Assembly (NCBI RefSeq): GCF_900184685.1
Contig: NZ_FXXL01000004.1
Span: 186,001-250,000 of the forward strand
Direction: 5' to 3'
DNA: 64,000 nucleotides
Source: Butyricimonas sp. Marseille-P3923
GTDB lineage: Bacteria; Bacteroidota; Bacteroidia; Bacteroidales; Marinifilaceae
The notes under the pieces were generated by a model, which searched no databases, had not been told where the DNA came from, and was given only the letters and a program-made list of their open reading frames with translations. Shown here one piece after another: positions 36,087-43,761 of the stretch (position 1 is its first letter; each line of letters starts with the position of its first letter). A program made the position numbers and the translations under genes.

Positions 36087-37379
36087 TCAAATCTCTTTTA
36101 TAATATGTATCGCATTCAGTGCCAGAGGAAAACCGATATATGGCAGGCATTGAATTATGGCAGCGATGAGGGTTTCCTTGTTGTTTCCCGCTTTAAGGTT
36201 GCCTTGCGCGTGCGATTCGATTTGCCGTTCTGCACCGAGGGTTGCCAAGATGCAGAGGGATAATAATTCACGAGTTTTAATATCCAGCCCGCTCCGGGTG
36301 TAAAAGTCGCCGAAACACATTTCCGTGAGGAGGCGGGGAAGAGTGTCATTCATTCCGGCGGGGAGAGTTTTCAACGCTTCTTTCATTTTTTCGCCGTAGA
36401 GCGCGTGTTGGATTTCTTTCCCTTTCTCGAATCGTTTTTCCTCTTTCACGGTTTCTTGGGATTCCAACGGTAGGGCGATACCACGTTCTTTGAATACCTC
36501 GTTGATCGTGCCAAGTGCGTTCAGTGTTTTCGGGAAACCGATAAACGGGGCGCACAAGTAAACTAATTCCCGCAATTCAACGGGAGTTACTCCTGCGTTC
36601 AAGGCTGCCCCGGCGTGGGCTTTCAGTTGTGGCAACGTCTGCATCGCGGTTAATGTAATGCAGGTGATCATCTCGCGTGTTTTCATGTCCAGATTGCCGG
36701 TGCGGAAAATATCCCCGAAGATGAACTTCTGGAGAATATCCATCATTTCCGGATCCGAACCTTGTCCGGTTAATGCTTCTCCGCCGAACAAGGTGGTATA
36801 ATTCTTTTTACATAATTCGATTCTATCCGTATCTTTTTCATTTTTAGGCGTTTCTTGCGCGAAAGTAGAAATCGCTTCCGAGTATTCCTCGTCAGTCACT
36901 TCGCCCATCCATTCCGTGTTGTTCTCGCTGACTCTGGGCGTAATTCCGATATGCGTGAAGCGGCTGTCCGGGGCGGCTCCATGCCAGTGAATCGTGTTGG
37001 CGGGGATATTCACCACGTCGCCGGGTTGTAAGCGTCGTGCCGGTTTACCTTTTTCTTGGTAGTAACCGATGCCTTCCGTGCAAAGCAAAATCTGACCTAT
37101 CGTGTGCGAATGCCAGTAATTGCGTGTTCCCGGGGCAAAAGTGACATTGTACACGTTACACTCGTACTCCGGTTGACCGGATAGGTATTGCAACCAAGCT
37201 TCCCCGGTGAAATTTGCCGTAACGGGTGTGCCTAAACCTAGCACCGGCTCCGTTTTCTTTGTAGATGCTTCCATCGTTAATTTGTTTTGATTATTATTTT
37301 TACTGTAAGTGCCATTCTTGCATGAATTTGTAAATGTCATGACCATGCAAACCATTATTAAAACGAAATTCTTTCTCAT
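36087..37379 (-). CDS. Lipoprotein with cupin domain and two carboxymuconolactone-decarboxylase (CMD) domains
   Basis: 430 residues. Signal with lipobox TNSC (Cys20), then a cupin (about 55-145) with metal-ligand-like His90, His92, His131 and His133, then two CMD/AhpD-like repeats (about 190-300 and 330-430, 'MKTREMITCITLTAM', 'IKTRELLSLCILATLG'). The CMD cores carry no CxxC pair, so a peroxidase role is doubtful. Cupin-CMD proteins of Bacteroidetes usually sit beside an AraC regulator, as here (divergent, 183 bp away). Reaction unknown. Confidence 0.85.
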   Translation of the reverse strand: MRKNFVLIMVCMVMTFTNSCKNGTYSKNNNQNKLTMEASTKKTEPVLGLGTPVTANFTGEAWLQYLSGQPEYECNVYNVTFAPGTRNYWHSHTIGQILLCTEGIGYYQEKGKPARRLQPGDVVNIPANTIHWHGAAPDSRFTHIGITPRVSENNTEWMGEVTDEEYSEAISTFAQETPKNEKDTDRIELCKKNYTTLFGGEALTGQGSDPEMMDILQKFIFGDIFRTGNLDMKTREMITCITLTAMQTLPQLKAHAGAALNAGVTPVELRELVYLCAPFIGFPKTLNALGTINEVFKERGIALPLESQETVKEEKRFEKGKEIQHALYGEKMKEALKTLPAGMNDTLPRLLTEMCFGDFYTRSGLDIKTRELLSLCILATLGAERQIESHAQGNLKAGNNKETLIAAIIQCLPYIGFPLALNAIHIIKEI

Positions 37380-37434
37380 GTGTATTTTGTTTTAGGTTAA
37401 AATTTCAGTTTAATTCTATCCGGTTTCTTTATTA

Positions 37435-37442
37435 CAAAGATA
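37435..37442 (-). promoter_or_regulatory. -7 box for the cupin-CMD gene
   Basis: CAAAGATA on the plus strand reads TATCTTTG on the minus strand, a perfect TAnnTTTG box about 56 bp before the start codon of the cupin-CMD gene. Confidence 0.55.
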
Positions 37443-37529
37443 TTTCACCTCGTGTGATAGGATGGTATATGGATTACGGATGTTTGTACCCATTTTACAG
37501 GTCGGGAATAAATTCATAAAGAAAATTTT

Positions 37530-37537
37530 TAACTTTG
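37530..37537 (+). promoter_or_regulatory. -7 box for the AraC gene
   Basis: TAACTTTG matches TAnnTTTG about 25 bp before the AraC ATG at 37563. Confidence 0.55.
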
Positions 37538-37562
37538 TATCAGACATATAATAATAGAACCC

Positions 37563-38210
37563 ATGGACGAGATATTGAATATTGAAACAATAGACCAGTA
37601 CAATAAGCTGTACAATCAGGAAACGTTGCACCCTCTCGTGAGTGTTGTCGATCTTTCGAAATCAAAAGAGAGAAGGTATTGCCGGATGAATTTTGGTCTT
37701 TACGCTCTTTTCTTGAAGGAAGTCAAGTGCGGGGATATGCGTTACGGGCGTAATTATTACGATTACCAAGAAGGGACGGTAGTTTGTATCGCCCCGGGAC
37801 AGGTGGTCGGTTTCGAGGACACGGGCGAGGTCTATCAGCCGAAGGGGCGGGGATTGGTGTTTCATCCCGATTTGATTCGGGGTACGTCATTGGCGCGGGA
37901 TATCAAGAATTACTCTTTTTTCTCTTACGAGTCGAACGAGGCTTTGCACCTTTCGGAACGGGAGAGGGGAATCGTGCTCGACTGTCTGAATAAGATATTG
38001 ATGGAATTGGAACACTCGATTGATAAGCATAGTAAACGGCTTATTGTCACGAATATCGAGTTATTGCTTGATTACTGTACCCGTTTCTACGAGCGGCAGT
38101 TTATCACTCGCGAGAGCGTGAACAAGGATACGCTCACGAGGTTCGAGAATCTGATAAACGAGTATTTCCAAAATCAGGTACAGACACCTTGGATTTTCCA
38201 ACTCCAATAA
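37563..38210 (+). pseudogene. AraC-family regulator truncated by the mobile element
   Basis: 215 residues. The N-terminal cupin-like sensor and linker are normal ('LHPLVSVVDLSKSKERRYCR', 'VCIAPGQVVGFEDTGEV', 'YCTRFYERQFITRESVNKD'). The sequence then breaks off after 'FENLINEYFQNQVQ' with a foreign tail (TPWIFQLQ) and stop, just where the double helix-turn-helix of about 100 residues should begin. The integrase of the incoming element starts 168 bp later. The missing half probably lies beyond the right window edge. Without its DNA-binding domain the product cannot act as a normal activator of the divergent cupin-CMD gene. Confidence 0.85.
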
Positions 38211-38215
38211 AGTCA
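38170..38215. other. Probable left junction (attL) of the mobile element
   Basis: The AraC coding sequence stops matching its family within this stretch, around 'CAGGTACAGACACC' (38176-38189). The exact core cannot be set without the right end or an empty-site genome. The following 168 bp up to the integrase contain no gene and only a weak CCACC/GGTGG hairpin near 38290-38307. Confidence 0.4.
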
Positions 38216-38378
38216 AAATCTGCATAGACTAAAACAACTACATATCAACAAGTTAATTGATTCGTCGGGTAACGGATTACCTCCGTTTCCACCCGAATAC
38301 GGTGGATAGTTCTATTCTTATGTAGGCTCCCATGTAGGGAACCGGCAGGAATACATGAGCCACTAAAAAATTAACGAT

Positions 38379-39698
38379 ATGTATTGTTCGATCACATTCA
38401 AAGGTCGCAAAGACCCCCAGGACCCCAAGATGGTCAAACTGGAAATGATTTTCTACAAGACCGGTTACACCCGCATTCCCCGGGTCGTCAGCATCACCGG
38501 AGCTTACAAATGCTGGAACAACGAAACCCAGAGTTTTGAATCCGCTTCCAGCGAGTACCTCAAGAAAAACCAGCTGTTGCTTGAACTCAAAGAGAAGTAC
38601 ATGTCCGTCGCCGAACGGTGGGAAAAAGACGGACGCAACTTCTCCGTACTGCAATGGGCCGACTGCTTCAAACCCAAAGAAGAGGAAAAGGCAAAGCAGG
38701 AATCGAAAGTGCTGACCGTTCTCCAGCTCATCAACGCCAGAATCGAATACTTCGAGAACCACGAAAAATTCAAGAACGGCAAACTCGTCAAAAGTGTCGG
38801 CACTGCCGGTATGTACAAGCAGTTCCGCACTTCGCTTTCAGCCTTCACCCAGAAGCAGTACAACAAAGACCTGTCCCGCTTTTACTTCACCGACATTACC
38901 CAGAAATTCCTTTGGGAATACATCGTTTATCTGGAACGACGTGGCATCGAAAACGGGAACCGTGCCGGGTTGCGCCAACTCCTTCGCATCTTCCGTGCAT
39001 TGGTAAACTATGCCAAGGACGAACTCCACATGTACGGAGCCAACCCAGCAATCTTCGAGGCGGCTACTGAAAAGATGGCGTGGGGACAGTTCGAGTCCAA
39101 AGCCGTCAATCCGAACATCATCCGCCGGATGGAGTTCATGGACCGCAGCCTCTTTTCCGAGCAGGAGCAACTCTGTCTCGACCTTTTCCTCTTCAGCTTT
39201 TACAGCGGCGGTATGGCCAACGTCGATGTCGTCAACCTGACATGGGACATGATTAACGAAAAGGAAGGCATGATTGTCTATGAGCGTACCAAATTCCCCA
39301 AGCTGGCCAAGCCCCTGCTTATCGACCGGCTCATCGTGATTCTGGGGAAATACAGGGGCAAAGGCATCGGCAACTACATCTTCCCGGTCTATACCGAGAA
39401 ACACGTAACCGACAAACAGAAGATGGGGCGTCGTAACAATTTCTCAACCCTCGTCAGCGAAACACTGGACAAGGTTTGTGAGATTCTGGGAATCGACGAG
39501 AAAATGACGTGGTACACGGCACGAGGCACGTTTATTTCCAGCGAACTCGATGCGGGCACTCCGATTACCCACGTCGCTGAAATGGCCGGCAATAGCGTCC
39601 GAACCATCGAGAAACACTACTACAAAAACACCAAACAGGAAGAACTGCGCCAGCGGATGAATGCCCGTTATGGCAGTTGGGGGCAGCAAGCAGTATAG
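38379..39698 (+). CDS. Tyrosine recombinase / phage-type integrase
   Basis: 439 residues of the Bacteroidetes phage-integrase class: arm-binding-like N-terminus, SAM-like core-binding domain (about 115-215), and catalytic domain (about 230-425). Near the C-terminus the Arg of 'WYTARGTF' (about 382) and the nucleophile Tyr in 'IEKHYYKN' (about 414-415) are visible. The box I Arg is replaced, since the segment reads 'FYSGGMANVDVVNLTW'; recombinases such as IntDOT also lack that Arg. It lies next to the disrupted AraC gene and reads away from it, as expected for the enzyme that inserted the element. Confidence 0.92.
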   Translation: MYCSITFKGRKDPQDPKMVKLEMIFYKTGYTRIPRVVSITGAYKCWNNETQSFESASSEYLKKNQLLLELKEKYMSVAERWEKDGRNFSVLQWADCFKPKEEEKAKQESKVLTVLQLINARIEYFENHEKFKNGKLVKSVGTAGMYKQFRTSLSAFTQKQYNKDLSRFYFTDITQKFLWEYIVYLERRGIENGNRAGLRQLLRIFRALVNYAKDELHMYGANPAIFEAATEKMAWGQFESKAVNPNIIRRMEFMDRSLFSEQEQLCLDLFLFSFYSGGMANVDVVNLTWDMINEKEGMIVYERTKFPKLAKPLLIDRLIVILGKYRGKGIGNYIFPVYTEKHVTDKQKMGRRNNFSTLVSETLDKVCEILGIDEKMTWYTARGTFISSELDAGTPITHVAEMAGNSVRTIEKHYYKNTKQEELRQRMNARYGSWGQQAV

Positions 39699-39743
39699 CA
39701 GGTGTTGTTTGTTCCCAATAATATATTCGGCAAACATCAAATT

Positions 39744-39777
39744 AAAGCTATCGGAATTTTCCCGATAGCTTTCTTTG
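39744..39777 (+). terminator. Terminator after integrase
   Basis: AAAGCTATCGG (39744-39754) pairs perfectly with CCGATAGCTTT (39762-39772), and a T-rich stretch follows. It separates the integrase from the first structured RNA. Confidence 0.85.
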
Positions 39778-39822
39778 TTATATTTCCTGTTTTTTCAGGC
39801 AGAATACCTATCTTTGTAGAAG

Positions 39823-40033
39823 ATTTAAGATATTAAAAGCGTTAGCTTTTGTTCTTGCACCGAAATCTGGCAGTTTCAAACCCGCAAGACAGACAGTGGA
39901 CGCCTGCGCGTAGCGTGGGCTTAACTTGTTTGCGGGTGGGCTTGCCAGAGCCTCGGTGCGGGCGGGTTCTGTCCCACGCTTTTCGCATGTATAACCGACC
40001 TGAGAGGGACATAAGGTCTCAACATTCAGGTCA
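39823..40033 (+). ncRNA. Structured RNA with pseudoknot, copy 1 (leader of the ORF at 40034)
   Basis: A TATCTTTG -7 box at 39809-39816 should start the transcript near 39823. Elements in order: hairpin AAAAGC/GCTTTT (39835-39850); P1 GCACCGA 39857-39863 with TCGGTGC 39953-39959; P2 TCTGGCA 39866-39872 with TGCCAGA 39943-39949; P3 ACCCGCAA 39880-39887 with TTGCGGGT 39930-39937. GCGTGGG (39913-39919), inside the P3 loop, can pair with CCCACGC (39973-39979) beyond P1, giving a pseudoknot. Each of P1-P3 differs from copy 2 in sequence but still pairs, which is covariation. A further GACCTGA/TCAGGTC hairpin precedes the ATG. I cannot assign it to a known RNA family. Confidence 0.8.
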
Positions 40034-40255
40034 ATGGAAAAATCGCTCTTGGAACAGCTCATGTCGCTGCCCGCCGATGTCACCACCGCAACCGTACAAG
40101 GTGTCGCCATGCAGGTAATCGACGAAACCACCCGGCAATCCCTCCTTCAATCCGACCCCGAAGATACGCACATCCACGAATGCACCCTCTCCAACGGTAC
40201 ATTCATCACCGATATGCAAAACGGCCGACTGATTGCCTTGTACAAAGTCCGCTGA
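40034..40255 (+). CDS. Small protein of unknown function downstream of structured RNA
   Basis: 73 residues, acidic to neutral, no Cys, membrane helix or signal; it ends 'NGTFITDMQNGRLIALYKVR'. I do not recognise a family. Support for it being real: the ATG sits at the 3' end of a structured leader, and the second RNA copy also ends at an ATG of a similarly sized ORF. A start-proximal hairpin covers its ribosome-binding region. It shares no clear sequence with the 72-residue protein at 40597. Confidence 0.6.
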   Translation: MEKSLLEQLMSLPADVTTATVQGVAMQVIDETTRQSLLQSDPEDTHIHECTLSNGTFITDMQNGRLIALYKVR

Positions 40256-40283
40256 CATATATAGTTTTCGGGTGTCGGAAAAC

Positions 40284-40333
40284 GAGCCGTAAGAACTGAT
40301 AAATGAGGTATTTTCATAAGTTCTTGCGGCTTC
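40284..40333 (+). terminator. Stem-loop after the first small ORF
   Basis: GAGCCGTAAGAACT (40284-40297) pairs with AGTTCTTGCGGCTTC (40319-40333) with one mismatch and one bulge. There is no T-run, so it may be a terminator or an RNA-stabilising hairpin. Just downstream, AACACTGCAAA (40342-40352) and TTTGCAGTGTT (40364-40374) form a perfect 11-bp inverted repeat that overlaps the next promoter's -7 box. Confidence 0.5.
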
Positions 40334-40373
40334 ATTATGCAAACACTGCAAATAATCGCTATCTTTGCAGTGT

Positions 40374-40596
40374 TTTAAGAAAAATATTGGAAAGCGTTTG
40401 GCTTTTATCCCGTAAATCGGAATCTGGTAAATTCACTACACATGGGATAACAAGACTGAATGCTCACGTTATGCGTGGGCGTTACTTGTTATGTGTAGGG
40501 TTTACCAGAACCTCGATTACGGCAAGCTGATGTCCCACGCTTTTCGTATCAATAACATAACCGGTCTGTAGGGGCAACAGCCACCCTTACAAGGCA
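40374..40596 (+). ncRNA. Structured RNA with pseudoknot, copy 2 (leader of the ORF at 40597)
   Basis: Same architecture as the copy at 39823, with the same promoter spacing (TATCTTTG at 40360-40367). Hairpin AAAGC/GCTTT 40391-40405; P1 CCGTAAATCG 40410-40419 with CGATTACGG 40514-40522; P2 TCTGGTAAA 40423-40431 with TTTACCAGA 40501-40509; P3 CTACACAT 40436-40443 with ATGTGTAG 40491-40498, extended by AACAAG 40449-40454 with CTTGTT 40485-40490; pseudoknot GCGTGGG 40473-40479 with CCCACGC 40534-40540. The motif TTTTCG after the pseudoknot strand and a CCGGTCTG element (CCGACCTG in copy 1) are conserved. A TGTAGGG/CCCTTACA hairpin precedes the ATG. Confidence 0.8.
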
Positions 40597-40815
40597 ATGG
40601 ACAAAAAACAGAAACACCCGTCCGCATCGCAATCAGAACCTGTTACCGGCAATAGTTCTCCCCGTGAACAGCAAGCCCGGGAAATCATGCAGCAACTCGT
40701 GGCGGGAGGCATTTTAGCTCCTAATGAAGCCGCCGAAGTTACTTTCTCTGACACGGCATTCATCTGCATCCCGGATACAGAACAAAAGCCTGCCGACAAA
40801 AAAGGCGAGAAATAA
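40597..40815 (+). CDS. Small hydrophilic protein of unknown function downstream of structured RNA
   Basis: 72 residues, rich in Gln, Glu, Lys and Pro, with a short helical core 'REQQAREIMQQLVAGGILAP' and disordered ends. No domain recognised. Its ATG follows the second structured RNA by about 50 nt. It converges on the minus-strand gene that ends at 40839. Confidence 0.6.
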   Translation: MDKKQKHPSASQSEPVTGNSSPREQQAREIMQQLVAGGILAPNEAAEVTFSDTAFICIPDTEQKPADKKGEK

Positions 40816-40838
40816 ACCATCCCACGCCTTTCATCTTT

Positions 40839-41426
40839 TCAGTCCGATTTACGCTTGCACAGCTCGTCATACTGCGAGGCTGTCAACGTAAAATCCGTAA
40901 TATCGAATCCGAGCACTTTCCACCAATATCGGAACGAATAACCCGTCTCCGATGACACCCGTTTGGTTTTGCAGAGCCTGTCGATAGCCTTTTCCCGCAG
41001 ATTGGTCATGGATGCCACATCCTTCAGAGAACGCATCACGGCCTCCAACTTTCCCTCTTCATCGAATACCAACACTTTGCGTTCCTTAGGCGCCGATTTA
41101 CCGCCACGCTTTTTAGGTTCTTCCTCTTTCACATGTTCAATGTTCGGGACAAGTTTTTCCGCCTGCTGTTTCAGCAATAACTTCGGTTGTAATCCGGATA
41201 ACCAGTACACCTGCTCACCGCTGACCCGAAAAGTGACGCTGCGTCGCCCGGCAAGCTGTTCAGGCTCGAACAGACATCGGTACACCGAGTCATTTTTCTT
41301 GTCGATGACAATTTCGACAAGCAGAGAATCGCCCTCTGCCAGTTCCTTGATGTCGATTCGGTGCGGCATCTTCTCACCGCTGCGGCGACCTTTCCGGAGG
41401 ATAATCCGCTCTCTGACTACGGCCAT
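40839..41426 (-). CDS. Unrecognised mobile-element protein with possible NUMOD-like C-terminus
   Basis: 195 residues, basic. An N-terminal beta-rich part (1-80), a charged linker (95-115, 'EEEPKKRGGKSAPKERK'), then a C-terminal segment 'SLKDVASMTNLREKAIDRLC' followed by 'SSETGYSFRYWW'. The latter resembles the small helix-turn-helix repeat found in homing-endonuclease-associated (NUMOD) modules; this is a weak match by eye. No nuclease motif is present. It starts 8 bp after an HU-family gene, so the two are probably co-transcribed and may both handle element DNA. Confidence 0.6.
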   Translation of the reverse strand: MAVVRERIILRKGRRSGEKMPHRIDIKELAEGDSLLVEIVIDKKNDSVYRCLFEPEQLAGRRSVTFRVSGEQVYWLSGLQPKLLLKQQAEKLVPNIEHVKEEEPKKRGGKSAPKERKVLVFDEEGKLEAVMRSLKDVASMTNLREKAIDRLCKTKRVSSETGYSFRYWWKVLGFDITDFTLTASQYDELCKRKSD

Positions 41427-41434
41427 CGGTTTCG

Positions 41435-41716
41435 TTATTTAGTTTCCCTCACGGCATCCAGGAAAGTCTTGGCCGGTTTAAAAGCAGGAATGTTATGCGC
41501 AGGAATCGTAATCGTCGTGTTCTTCGAGATATTACGGGCTACCTTCTCGGCCCTTTTCTTGATGATGAAACTGCCGAATCCACGCAGGAACACCTCATTC
41601 CCCGCAATCATCGAACCCTTCACGCTTTCCATAAACGCCTCAACGACATTCATTACTACCGTTTTTTCCATTCCCGTCTGCTTCGCAATCTCTGCTACGA
41701 TTTCAGCTTTTGTCAT
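41435..41716 (-). CDS. HU/IHF-family DNA-binding protein (bacterial-type)
   Basis: 93 residues matching the HU fold in full: 'MTKAEIVAEIAKQTGM' helix pair, 'GNEVFLRGFGSFIIKKRAEK' saddle, then the DNA-bending arm 'ARNISKNTTITIPAHNIPAF' with its Pro. HU proteins bend DNA and often assist tyrosine recombinases, so a role in excision or integration of this element is plausible. It belongs to a different subtype from the two HU-like genes at 41923 and 54431. Confidence 0.92.
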   Translation of the reverse strand: MTKAEIVAEIAKQTGMEKTVVMNVVEAFMESVKGSMIAGNEVFLRGFGSFIIKKRAEKVARNISKNTTITIPAHNIPAFKPAKTFLDAVRETK

Positions 41717-41922
41717 AATGCTCGATATTTTTTAGTGATATATTCGTTTTACGAACGCAAATATAGCAAAAATCGTGTAATAAACCGCTGATAATTAACA
41801 CCTCCTGCAAAATGGTCGCCAATTAAAATATAGAGTAATCTTTTGGAATGAGCAACATACGGCGATGATTACAAATCACTTACAGGCTATCATACAAGCA
41901 GTGCCCCAAACAGAGCAAAAAA

Positions 41923-42204
41923 TTATACCGACCTTGTACGCTTCTTTTTACCTGATTCCTTGAATACTATTTTCCAACCGCCTTTCGTCATGATATATTT
42001 CCCCAGTTTGGGAGAATAAAGTTTTTTGGGAAAGACTTCTTTAATAACCAATGACCCGAATCCCGACCATTTCACAGGTTCTCCCGTTTCAAGCGTCCGG
42101 GTGGTTATTTCAATAGCCTTATCAAGAATCATCGTGACTTTTTCTTGTGATATAGGCAATTCAAGCTCTGTCGAAATAATACGGACCAGGTCTTTTTTAT
42201 TCAT
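41923..42204 (-). CDS. HU-like DNA-binding protein (short-arm subtype), copy 1
   Basis: 93 residues from the ATG at 42204 (MNKKDLVRIISTELELPISQ); a longer frame to 42219 is unlikely because copy 2 starts at the same MNKKDL. It has the HU helices and 'GEPVKWSGFGSLVIKEVFPK', but in place of the usual bending arm a short 'SPKLGKYIMTKGGWKIVFKE' tail. It lies 32 bp downstream of the arsenic cargo. Close homologues are at 54431 (intact) and 61330 (fragment). Confidence 0.85.
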   Translation of the reverse strand: MNKKDLVRIISTELELPISQEKVTMILDKAIEITTRTLETGEPVKWSGFGSLVIKEVFPKKLYSPKLGKYIMTKGGWKIVFKESGKKKRTRSV

Positions 42205-42236
42205 AATCTCATAAAACAAATTAGCATTCCCAAAAC

Positions 42237-42692
42237 TTATCTAAAATGTTTTGACAAATCATCCGCAGACAAATACCCATTGTGTCTGAAGTATTCTTTT
42301 CCTTTCTTATCGAGTAGAACCTGCGTGGGTATCGTAACGATTCCAAAGTAATCGACCAATTCCCTGTTTTCTTTTTGGCTTACATTTATAAATACCACCT
42401 TTACCCGGTTACTGTATTTTTGCTTAATTTCAGCCATAACAGATTCCATTTGGCGGCAGGAATTACAACCAACCGAACCAAATTCGAGAAATGTACATTC
42501 GTATCCTTTCGTGTTTTTGCTATAATCATATTGTTCCGAAATGATATTTTCAACAATACTCTTTTCTTCCGGTTCCATTCCATTCGTCATGATACGGGAA
42601 GCATATCGGGTCAGACTTCCCCGAAATAATATTAGGGAACAGAATGACATAAGGATAAGAATTACTGGGATATAGCAACTGTATTTTCTCAT
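42237..42692 (-). CDS. Membrane-anchored or secreted thioredoxin-like protein
   Basis: 151 residues: N-terminal hydrophobic segment (about 7-24) and a thioredoxin domain with CxxC as C76-N-S-C79 ('EFGSVGCNSCRQM') and cis-Pro 'GIVTIPTQVLLDKKGKEYF'. Last gene of the ArsR1 operon, right after ACR3. Because it is exported it probably does not recycle the cytoplasmic ArsC directly. A close relative of the ArsF-type reductases is a possible alternative reading. Confidence 0.85.
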   Translation of the reverse strand: MRKYSCYIPVILILMSFCSLILFRGSLTRYASRIMTNGMEPEEKSIVENIISEQYDYSKNTKGYECTFLEFGSVGCNSCRQMESVMAEIKQKYSNRVKVVFINVSQKENRELVDYFGIVTIPTQVLLDKKGKEYFRHNGYLSADDLSKHFR

Positions 42693-42704
42693 GGAATATC
42701 TTTT

Positions 42705-43745
42705 TTACTTGAAATACTGACGTGTATTATTCGCAATCCTAACTAACAACAGCATAACGGGAACTTCGACCAATACACCGACTACGGTTGCCAGTGCTGC
42801 TCCGGATTGTAGGCCGAAGAGCGAAATCGCAACAGCGACCGCCAGCTCGAAGAAATTGCTTGCTCCGATCATTCCGGCAGGGGCAGCAACATCGTGCGGT
42901 AATTTCAGATACCGACACCATCCGTATGCCACAAAGAAAATCAGGATGGTCTGTACTATCAGCGGCACGGCTATCAGTAGTATATGCAACGGATTGGCAA
43001 GAATTGTTTCCCCCTGAAAAGAGAAAAGAATAACAAGCGTAAGCAACAGTCCGATGATGGTTACTTTATCGAATTTGTGAATAAAGATATTGTTGAAATA
43101 ATCAATGCCTCTTTTCCGAACTACACATATACGTGTCACGATACCTGCTGCCAGCGGAATAACAACAAACAGCAAGACAGAGAGCAGCAAAGTAGCCCAC
43201 GGAATAGCGACTCCGCCCACACCAAGCAACAACGCTACGATAGGGGCGAAAGCTATCAATATAATCAAATCATTCACAGCTACCTGTACCAGCGTATAGG
43301 CAGCGTCTCCTTTCGTCAGATAACTCCATACAAAAACCATCGCCGTGCAAGGAGCAGCTCCAAGCAACACAGCTCCCGCCAGATATTGATCCGCGAGGTC
43401 GGCAGGTATCCAGCTCTTGAAAAAGACGAAAAAGAACACCCAAGCAATGGCGAACATCGTGAAGGGCTTTATCAACCAGTTCGTAATACATGTCACAAGA
43501 ATACCTTTGGGGCGTTTGCCCACATTCTTCACGCTCTGAAAATCCACTTTCAACATCATAGGGTAAATCATCAACCAAATCAACAAGGCGATGGGAATGG
43601 AAACATTGGCGTATTCCCAACGCCCTAATACATTGGGAAGAGCGGGGAACCATTGTCCTACTGCAATACCTGCTATAATGCACAACGCTACCCAAAGTGT
43701 CAGATAACGTTCAAAAAAACCTATACCTTCTTTTTTCTTACTCAT
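42705..43745 (-). CDS. acr3: ACR3-family arsenite efflux permease
   Basis: 346 residues from the ATG at 43745 (MSKKKEGIGFFERYLTLWVA); the frame extends upstream but would overlap arsC. About ten membrane helices. Family marks: 'AAPCTAMVFVWSYLTKGDAA' with the conserved Cys, and 'PAGMIGASNFFELAVAVAIS' with the conserved Glu. ACR3 extrudes As(III) using proton motive force. It lies 16 bp downstream of arsC, so arsenate reduction and arsenite export are coupled in one operon. Confidence 0.95.
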   Translation of the reverse strand: MSKKKEGIGFFERYLTLWVALCIIAGIAVGQWFPALPNVLGRWEYANVSIPIALLIWLMIYPMMLKVDFQSVKNVGKRPKGILVTCITNWLIKPFTMFAIAWVFFFVFFKSWIPADLADQYLAGAVLLGAAPCTAMVFVWSYLTKGDAAYTLVQVAVNDLIILIAFAPIVALLLGVGGVAIPWATLLLSVLLFVVIPLAAGIVTRICVVRKRGIDYFNNIFIHKFDKVTIIGLLLTLVILFSFQGETILANPLHILLIAVPLIVQTILIFFVAYGWCRYLKLPHDVAAPAGMIGASNFFELAVAVAISLFGLQSGAALATVVGVLVEVPVMLLLVRIANNTRQYFK

Positions 43746-43761
43746 ATTTGGATGTCTAATA

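Noticed and set aside
38211-38378. tRNA-type attachment site next to the integrase
   Set aside because: No cloverleaf could be drawn; the junction is in the AraC gene.
39823-40596. CRISPR array or retron from the two repeated blocks
   Set aside because: Only two copies about 550 bp apart, with coding ORFs between, no spacer pattern and no reverse transcriptase nearby.
40816-40838. CCCACGCCTTTCAT after the second small ORF, similar to the pseudoknot strand plus TTTTCG
   Set aside because: No accompanying helices; most likely chance or a decayed piece, so not called a third RNA copy.
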